A stretch of DNA of 64,000 nucleotides from Zasmidium citrigriseum (taxonomy: Eukaryota > Ascomycota > Dothideomycetes > Mycosphaerellales > Mycosphaerellaceae), in NCBI GenBank assembly GCA_002786025.1, contig NHNW01000054.1:124001-188000 (forward strand), in the 5' to 3' direction. The notes under the pieces were generated by a model. The model searched no databases. It was not told the DNA's origin and was given only the letters and a program-made list of their open reading frames with translations. The position numbers and the translations under genes are program-made. Shown piece by piece: positions 63,486 to 64,000 of the stretch (within the stretch, counting starts at the first letter, position 1; each line of letters starts with the position of its first letter).

Positions 63486-64000
63486 ATGGCACCACACACT
63501 GGCTATCTCGACACGTACAAGGCTTACAAGGCTGGAACTACCAAGATAACGACATGGCTGGTCGAAAATGCTGAGCGATGTGGTACAGACCTGGGCTTAC
63601 CTGCCACTGCCGGTGCGAGCCAGAGCGGGTCAAAGAAAGCGAGCCCATCACAGTACCCCATACCGGTCAACAACTTCCCGAAGCTGGCCAGGAGCATCGC
63701 TGCCTCTACCAATCCAGTCATCCGAATACCCAATCATATAATCTCTCTGGTGAAGAGCGTCATCGGCCTGAGGAAGCAATTCACCCACCTGTTCGCAAAG
63801 TTCTCCAAGCGAAGAAACGCAGCTGCTCAAAAGGCCAAAGATGGTCATCAGCACATCATCTCGATCTTGGAAGATGTTCTCTCTATTCTTCGACCAGCTG
63901 AAGCGATCGACGATGCCGACGATAGCTTGACGAACATGTTCGCTATGCTTCACGTTGAAGAGACAACCTCAGAAGGCACGGCCCCTGCGAAACCAACCAA
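63486..64000 (+). CDS. DUF6604-type protein, N-terminal part (3' end outside window)
   Basis: Open from the ATG at 63486 to the window end, giving 171 complete codons with no stop. The start GYLDTYKAYKAGTTKITTWL matches the opening of the fungal DUF6604 domain, in which a YxxYKxxT motif is followed by WL and a helical region. Downstream there is a basic amphipathic stretch (LRKQFTHLFAKFSKRR) and HQHIISILEDVLSILRP, also usual in the family. Proteins of this type are often long and of unknown function; some carry ankyrin-type or other C-terminal domains, which would lie outside this window. No signal peptide or membrane helix is seen. The only ATG upstream in the 5' region (63199) leads to a stop within about 30 codons. 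Confidence 0.75.
   Translation, partial: MAPHTGYLDTYKAYKAGTTKITTWLVENAERCGTDLGLPATAGASQSGSKKASPSQYPIPVNNFPKLARSIAASTNPVIRIPNHIISLVKSVIGLRKQFTHLFAKFSKRRNAAAQKAKDGHQHIISILEDVLSILRPAEAIDDADDSLTNMFAMLHVEETTSEGTAPAKPT

Overview
The window is nuclear DNA of a filamentous ascomycete (Pezizomycotina), most likely a dothideomycete close to Mycosphaerellales. The evidence is dense genes on both strands, short introns (mostly 47-63 nt) with GT..AG ends and CTRAC-like branch points, ascomycete-type proteins (XRN1, PRP45/SNW1, YIH1, CYK3, HTD2, MUP1-like, AVT1-like, SUP45), fungal-only domains (HET, DUF6604) and secreted or GPI-anchored small proteins. Species is inference only. No rRNA, tRNA, transposon or CRISPR array was recognised. 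Coordinates given as start..end span introns; exon joins I worked out by hand from splice signals are in the evidence text.

Layout. 0-13 kb holds housekeeping genes: the 3' end of XRN1, a long gene-poor stretch, a disordered conserved protein, YIH1 and PRP45 sharing a divergent promoter, a single-pass membrane protein and a small ankyrin protein. 13.3-17.3 kb is a 1292-aa protein combining a degenerate homeodomain, C2H2 fingers, a HET-like region and a protein kinase domain. 18-41 kb is accessory in character: two GPI-type surface proteins, small secreted proteins, a small membrane protein, a P450 facing a hotdog thioesterase, the complex I subunit NDUFS6, an ankyrin gene relic, a GH99-like secreted hydrolase, two related F-box genes, and a secreted Cys-rich protein built from repeated exon cassettes.

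41-64 kb returns to core functions: CYK3 (cytokinesis), an aromatic aminotransferase, a methionine-type permease next to a TauD dioxygenase (possible sulfur acquisition pair), mitochondrial HTD2, a vacuolar AVT-type transporter, release factor eRF1, prephenate dehydratase, 3-phosphoglycerate dehydrogenase and the start of a DUF6604 protein. Several of these are amino-acid metabolism or transport genes, but I see no single pathway cluster.

Most unusual points: (1) the eRF1 stop codon (TGA followed by CAA) is followed by 85 in-frame open codons, an apparent intron and a new in-frame stop, suggesting readthrough or autoregulation; (2) the four-domain HET/kinase protein; (3) the modular secreted protein with phase-0 introns at the same place in each repeat; (4) two genes (YIH1 and the AVT transporter) whose 3' ends, including terminal coding sequence, have been tandemly copied downstream.
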